A stretch of 64,000 nt of DNA from Pseudarthrobacter sp. W1I19 (lineage in GTDB: Bacteria; Actinomycetota; Actinomycetes; Actinomycetales; Micrococcaceae), in NCBI RefSeq assembly GCF_030817835.1, contig NZ_JAUSZR010000001.1, positions 3,844,001 to 3,908,000 on the forward strand. Reading direction: 5' to 3'. Positions 62,306 to 64,000 of this stretch are shown piece after piece. A program made the translations under genes and the position numbers. A model generated the notes under the pieces. It worked only from the letters and a program-made list of their open reading frames with translations, was not told the origin of the DNA and did no database searches. Position 1 is the stretch's first letter; every line of letters begins with the position of its first letter.

Positions 62306-63598
62306 TTACGATCCTGCGCTTGATGACTCGATGGACTTCTGCATGTCAGAGAGTGCCGTCTCGACGGGCTTCTCGCCCTTAAGAGCTGCGTAGGCATTCT
62401 CCTGGATTGCCTTTGTGACCGCCGGGTAGAAGGGCGTCACGGGGCGCGGTACCGCGTTCTGGATGGACGTCTGGAGAACACTCAGGTAGGGCAGTTTAGC
62501 CACCAGCTCCTTGTCCTCGTACACCGAGGTCAGGATTGGAGCCAACGAAGCCTGGTTTGCAAAGAACTTCTGGTTTTCCTCGGTCTCGATGTACTTGATG
62601 AAGTCCAGTGCCGTGGCCTTGTTCTTGGAGTAAACACTGATGGCTGCGTTATGCCCACCGAGGGAGGACGCACCGGGGCCGTCCTTGCCCGGCAGGGGCG
62701 CCATTGCGAACTTATCCTTTACAGCAGACGATCCCTCAGTCGTGATCAGGCTGTAGATGTAAGGCCAGTTGCGGTGGAAGAGCAGGTTGCCGGACTGGAA
62801 GGCGCGGCGGCTCTCCTCTTCCTGGTAGGTGATTGCCTCCTGCGGAATGTTGCCGTCGGCGTATGCCTTAACCAGGTTCTCCAGGCCAGCCTTTGCCTCA
62901 GGCGTGTTCAGGCTCGGCTTGCCTTGGTCATCCAAAACGGATCCACCGGCCGAGTTGATCGCCTCAGAGGCGTTAACCGTCAGGCCCTCGTACTGCTTGT
63001 ATTGCCCGGAGTAGCACCCGATGTTGTTGGCCTTGGCAATCGAGCACATGCTCATCATTTCGTCCCAGGTCTTGGGTGGCGTTGGGACGAGGTCCTTGCG
63101 GTAGTAGAGGATGCCGCCGTCGGAATCCTTCGGTCCAGCGTACAGCGTGCCCTTGTAGGTGGAAGCCTCAACCGGAGCCTTAAGCATTTTCGAGGTGTCG
63201 ATCGCCATCTTGTCCTTGAGCGGCTGCAGCCAGCCCTTGGCAGCGAACTCAGCAGTCCAAATGACGTCTACGCTGACCACGTCATAGTCGGACTGCTTAG
63301 CCTGGAAGTGCTGGACCAGGTCGTCGTGCTGCTGGTCCGCTTTGTCTGTCTGTTCCTTGAACGTGACCTTTTCATCAGGATGCGCTGCATTCCACTTCTC
63401 GATGAACGGACGGACCACGTTGTTGTTGTCCTTGCCCTGTACGTAGGTAATGGGACCCCGGCCGTCCAGGTTGGCTTCGGCATCACTGCCACCGCCGCCA
63501 CCTCCGGTGGTGCCGCCACCGCCTCCGCCACAAGCGGACAGGGTAAGGGCCAGGATGCCGGCAGTCGCCGCCGGAAGTAGGAATCTACGGGTTTTCAT
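62306..63598 (-). CDS. Sugar ABC transporter substrate-binding lipoprotein
   Basis: The 430-residue family 1 binding protein has a signal with lipobox LSAC (Cys23) followed by a run of Gly. Motifs: DVVSVDVIWTAEFAAKGWLQPLKD, GILYYRKDLVPTPPKTWDEM and FAMAPLPGKDGPGASSLGGHNAAISVYSKNK, as in alpha-glucoside binding proteins. First gene of the importer operon; its promoter overlaps the cre-like operator. Alpha-glucosides (maltose, trehalose or sucrose) are inferred from the neighbouring GH13 enzyme. Confidence 0.93.
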   Translation of the reverse strand: MKTRRFLLPAATAGILALTLSACGGGGGGTTGGGGGGSDAEANLDGRGPITYVQGKDNNNVVRPFIEKWNAAHPDEKVTFKEQTDKADQQHDDLVQHFQAKQSDYDVVSVDVIWTAEFAAKGWLQPLKDKMAIDTSKMLKAPVEASTYKGTLYAGPKDSDGGILYYRKDLVPTPPKTWDEMMSMCSIAKANNIGCYSGQYKQYEGLTVNASEAINSAGGSVLDDQGKPSLNTPEAKAGLENLVKAYADGNIPQEAITYQEEESRRAFQSGNLLFHRNWPYIYSLITTEGSSAVKDKFAMAPLPGKDGPGASSLGGHNAAISVYSKNKATALDFIKYIETEENQKFFANQASLAPILTSVYEDKELVAKLPYLSVLQTSIQNAVPRPVTPFYPAVTKAIQENAYAALKGEKPVETALSDMQKSIESSSAGS

Positions 63599-63660
63599 TA
63601 GCTTGAAGCTCCTCGCTGAGTGACAAGTAAGTACACGTTGCGCTTGCTAGGTGAGGTTGA

Positions 63661-64000
<340 letters not shown>

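Overview
This window reads as chromosome from a GC-rich actinobacterium of the Micrococcaceae, most likely Arthrobacter or Pseudarthrobacter. The reasons are high GC with GC-ending codons, many GTG starts, a Pro/Ala-rich tau-type DnaX, a PurS-PurQ-PurL set, several DUFs typical of actinobacteria, and many genes that seem to be translated from leaderless mRNAs. I see no tRNA, rRNA, CRISPR array, insertion sequence, prophage or integrase. The content is mainly core metabolism plus small regulatory modules.

Layout. 1-3.7 kb: 3' part of dnaX, then recR. 3.7-7.6 kb: a GNAT acetyltransferase and, on the other strand, an ABC-2 type exporter (ATPase, permease, permease-like protein). 7.8-9.2 kb: aspartate kinase with a probable internal start for its regulatory subunit and a textbook terminator. 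9.3-10.5 kb: two small paralogous proteins and a divergent OhrR-like repressor. 10.5-15.6 kb: two subtilisin-inhibitor-like (SSI) proteins around a gene often named 3-methyladenine DNA glycosylase, convergent with a large secreted subtilase. 16.3-19.7 kb: purSQL. 19.8-25.8 kb: a secreted SGNH hydrolase, a tightly overlapping four-gene operon (MmcQ/YjbR, DUF1990, ABM monooxygenase, DUF503), a 2OG-Fe(II) oxygenase, a CoA-binding protein, an ECF sigma factor with a membrane partner, and a DUF1508 protein.

26.1-38.3 kb: purA, an M14 carboxypeptidase, a uracil-DNA-glycosylase-like protein, DUF3151, class II fructose-bisphosphate aldolase, an endonuclease-like gene bracketed by two related palindromes, a SpoU methyltransferase, a HAD phosphatase, an alpha/beta hydrolase, a GAF-ANTAR regulator with a STAS-like partner, pyrE and nadE. 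38.4-42.0 kb: an IclR-controlled 3-oxoacid CoA-transferase/thiolase operon for beta-keto acid breakdown. 42.1-45.5 kb: an ankyrin lipoprotein, a secreted HbpS/GlcG-like haem-binding protein and a divergent two-component system, which together resemble HbpS-SenS-SenR of Streptomyces. 45.6-52.7 kb: cold shock protein, a TipA-type MerR regulator with its own MerR-type promoter and a conserved internal start, an SDR, an acyl-CoA dehydrogenase with divergent MarR, DedA, and an XRE-cupin regulator divergent from a thioredoxin-reductase-like flavoprotein. 52.6-57.0 kb: a valine/isobutyrate catabolic operon (mmsA, 3-hydroxyisobutyryl-CoA hydrolase, mmsB, enoyl-CoA hydratase). 57.2-58.9 kb: exonuclease III and an unknown gene. 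58.9-64 kb: a LacI-regulated sugar ABC importer with a divergent GH13 alpha-glucosidase that is cut by the window end; one cre-like operator sits between their promoters.

The most interesting signals are the SSI/subtilase locus, the HbpS-type sensing locus, the TipA autoregulatory unit, a set of ten starts whose -10-like hexamer lies 12-13 nt upstream (leaderless mRNAs), an IdeR/DtxR-like box before the STAS-like gene, and several families of dispersed palindromes. No finding rests on a database search; all family names come from recognising motifs in the translated sequence.
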